This document shows, in pieces, positions 31,560 through 32,735 of a stretch of DNA of 32,735 nt. The stretch's first letter is position 1. Each line of letters opens with the position of its first letter. Made by a program: the position numbers and the translations under genes. Under the pieces are notes generated by a model. That model ran no database searches and was not told the origin of the DNA. It saw only the letters and a program-made list of their open reading frames with translations. Origin of the DNA: Puniceicoccaceae bacterium (lineage in GTDB: Bacteria; Verrucomicrobiota; Verrucomicrobiia; Opitutales; Opitutaceae); the NCBI GenBank assembly GCA_007695295.1, contig REEB01000141.1:1-32735 (forward strand), read 5' to 3'.

Positions 31560-31583
31560 GGGTGTGGTTGGTCGGGAAAAAGA

Positions 31584-31661
31584 TGGCGTCCCCTAGGGGA
31601 TTCGAACCCCTGTTCTCACCGTGAAAGGGTGGTGTCCTGGACCGGGCTAGACGAAGGGGAC
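31584..31661 (-). tRNA. tRNA-Glu (anticodon UUC)
   Basis: The minus strand reads GTCCCCTTCGTCTAG... to ...AGGGGACGCCA, nearly the standard bacterial tRNA-Glu. The acceptor stem GTCCCCT/AGGGGAC is perfect, the T-arm is AGGGG-TTCGAAT-CCCCT, and the anticodon loop is CTTTCAC, with TTC at 31625-31623. The encoded CCA is included in the coordinates. One C-A mismatch lies at the top of the anticodon stem. It has its own promoter and terminator. Confidence 0.97.
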
Positions 31662-31678
31662 GCGTTGGAAAAGGGTTC

Positions 31679-31706
31679 AACGTAGGCTGGGCGGGACCGG
31701 CTTCAA
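31679..31706 (-). promoter_or_regulatory. Probable sigma-70 promoter of tRNA-Glu
   Basis: On the minus strand TTGAAG (31706-31701) and TACGTT (31684-31679) are separated by 16 bp and end 17 nt before the tRNA 5' end. That is a suitable distance for a short leader. The -35 box also forms one arm of a small dyad (31701-31720). Confidence 0.5.
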
Positions 31707-31975
31707 GCCCTTTTTTGAAGAAAATCGGACCTGCCAAAGCGAGTTTGTGACGGCGGCTGGCATGCTCAAGCCCGAGGGATCGGCGTTCCACGGAAATGCC
31801 GTTGCAATGGCTTGGACGGCGGCTGTGGGGCGGTCCGAAATACCGGCGGTTTTTGGAGATCAGCCGGTTGCGAAAGAAATCTGGCCGGTTTGTTCAAACA
31901 GAGAGAACTTTGGGTCGGAGTGCGGTTTGACCCTGCCAGTCGGTCAGTCGATGGTTGCGGCATCCTTATTCCCCC
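31707..31975. other. Intergenic region upstream of the GH30-like gene
   Basis: This stretch separates the tRNA promoter from the plus-strand GH30-like gene. It contains no credible gene. Two GCCGGTT words lie near 31862-31900, and TTGACC occurs near 31927 without a matching -10. The promoter of the glycosidase gene is presumably here but cannot be placed. Confidence 0.4.
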
Positions 31976-32735
31976 ATGTTCCCTCAAAAGCACCTATTTA
32001 CTCACGCGGGCATCGTCGCTCCGCTCCTGTCCACCGTCCTCGGTGGAATTTTGCTTTTCAGCGCCGTCGAAGTTGAAGCTGTCGAACTGACGGTCGATTT
32101 CTCCCGCTCCTACCAAGAGATCGAAGGTTGGGGGACGGCGATCGTGCCAGTGAGCGGCAACCACCGCAACGCGGCTTGGCGGGCGGCCTACCGCGACCTC
32201 GGTCTCAACATCATGCGGATCGAGCTGGACAAGCGGGTCCTTGCCCACTCGACCACCGACTGGGCGACTCCGGTGGAGCTGACCGATGACCTGGAGTAAA
32301 ATCTGGCTAAAATGGGCATTGCCGCGCCACGTAATTACAACCCGCCGGGCTTGGCGATCGGCTTCCAGGTGATGGATCAGTTTGGCGATACGGCGGAATG
32401 GCTGGCGGAGAACGCCCTCGAGCCGGAGCGGGTGCGGATCGTTGGCTCGCTCTGGACGCCTCCTCACTGGATGAAAGGTCCGACCGGGGAGAGTTCTGAC
32501 TTCGTCGGCATCGCCGGCACCAACACTCCGACTCCCTTTCTCAGCGACATGGTGGTGCCTTGGATGCAGGCCAATCCTCGTCCGACCGGCGACAGTGTCG
32601 GGGGCCGCCTGAAGACGGAGGATCCCTGGACGCTGGAGCAGTACGGCAGATACATTGCCAGCTGGGTGGCGGGCTGGAACCAGCGCTATGAGGTGCCGCT
32701 GTATGCGGTCAGCCTGCAGAACGAATCGACCTTCG
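31976..32735 (+). pseudogene. GH30-like secreted glycoside hydrolase, in-frame stop at codon 108 (3' partial)
   Basis: From ATG 31976 the protein begins with a signal peptide (hydrophobic residues about 11-30, probable cleavage after VEVEA). QEIEGWGTAIVP is the entrance strand of GH30-type retaining glycosidases. A TAA at 32297-32299 ends the frame after DDLE. The same frame then continues without shift as NLAKMGIAAPRNYNPPGL, LWTPPHWMKGPTG (the GH30 S-P-P-W-M-K region) and YAVSLQNES. The last puts the acid/base Glu at codon 250 near the window edge. One base change (for example CAA to TAA) explains the stop. Restart at ATG 32312 is possible but would lack the signal peptide and first strand. 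GH30 members cleave xylan, beta-glucans or related glycans; which applies is unknown. Confidence 0.8.

Noticed and set aside
31584-31661. tRNA-Glu as an integration site
   Set aside because: No duplicate of the tRNA 3' end and no integrase gene were found in the window.
1-32735. CRISPR array, insertion sequence or phage module
   Set aside because: No regularly spaced repeats, transposase, terminal inverted repeats or phage structural genes were seen on either strand.

Overview
The window is a GC-rich, gene-dense stretch of bacterial chromosome. The gene families (sulfatases, Gfo/Idh/MocA oxidoreductases, a ThuA-like protein, a sugar-phosphate-isomerase-type TIM barrel, a uroporphyrinogen-decarboxylase-like protein, AraC and LacI regulators, secreted glycoside hydrolases, an FN3-repeat protein) are typical of polysaccharide-degrading members of the PVC superphylum. 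Verrucomicrobiota is the best guess, but there is no rRNA or marker protein here, so this rests on gene content only. One tRNA-Glu(UUC) is present. I see no CRISPR array, insertion sequence, integrase, phage gene or rRNA.

Layout. (1) 3-1235: 3' part of a secreted FN3 / ConA-like protein, closed by a strong intrinsic terminator. (2) 1434-2522: LacI-type regulator. (3) 13659 down to 2933, minus strand: a tight seven-gene operon of SDR epimerase, exported glycoside hydrolase, Gfo/Idh oxidoreductase, GHL6-type glycosidase, phosphomannose-isomerase-like cupin, a NIF3-like protein broken by a one-base frameshift, and a CocE-type hydrolase carrying an EF-hand loop. It is transcribed away from a divergent AraC regulator (13754-14581), the obvious candidate controller. 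(4) 14680-16478: ThuA-like protein plus Gfo/Idh oxidoreductase. (5) 16503-19787: a 1094-residue protein of unknown family with four C-terminal membrane helices. (6) 19989-27588: sulfatase, UroD-like protein (convergent overlap), Gfo/Idh oxidoreductase, a natural fusion of a TIM-barrel isomerase with a Gfo/Idh oxidoreductase, and a second sulfatase; a 28-bp near-perfect direct repeat brackets the last two. (7) 27664-31473: SGNH hydrolase, a DUF4287-like/SRPBCC protein, a small membrane protein, a beta-lactamase-fold pseudogene, a DUF4405-like membrane protein and an alpha/beta esterase. (8) tRNA-Glu with its own promoter and terminator. (9) 31976-end: start of a GH30-like secreted glycosidase interrupted by an in-frame TAA.

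Taken together, regions 3, 4 and 6 look like a catabolic district for a sulfated and possibly acylated carbohydrate. Exported hydrolases cut it, sulfatases and the CocE/SGNH esterases strip substituents, and several NAD(P)-dependent Gfo/Idh enzymes with isomerase partners oxidise and rearrange the released sugars. No transporter or SusC/D pair is present, so the substrate cannot be named. The most unusual items are the isomerase-oxidoreductase fusion with its flanking repeat, the NIF3/PMI-cupin/EF-hand-hydrolase tail of the operon, the large orphan membrane protein, and intergenic inverted repeats that look like operators. Three genes carry single-base lesions (two frameshifts and one stop), which may be real decay or assembly error.
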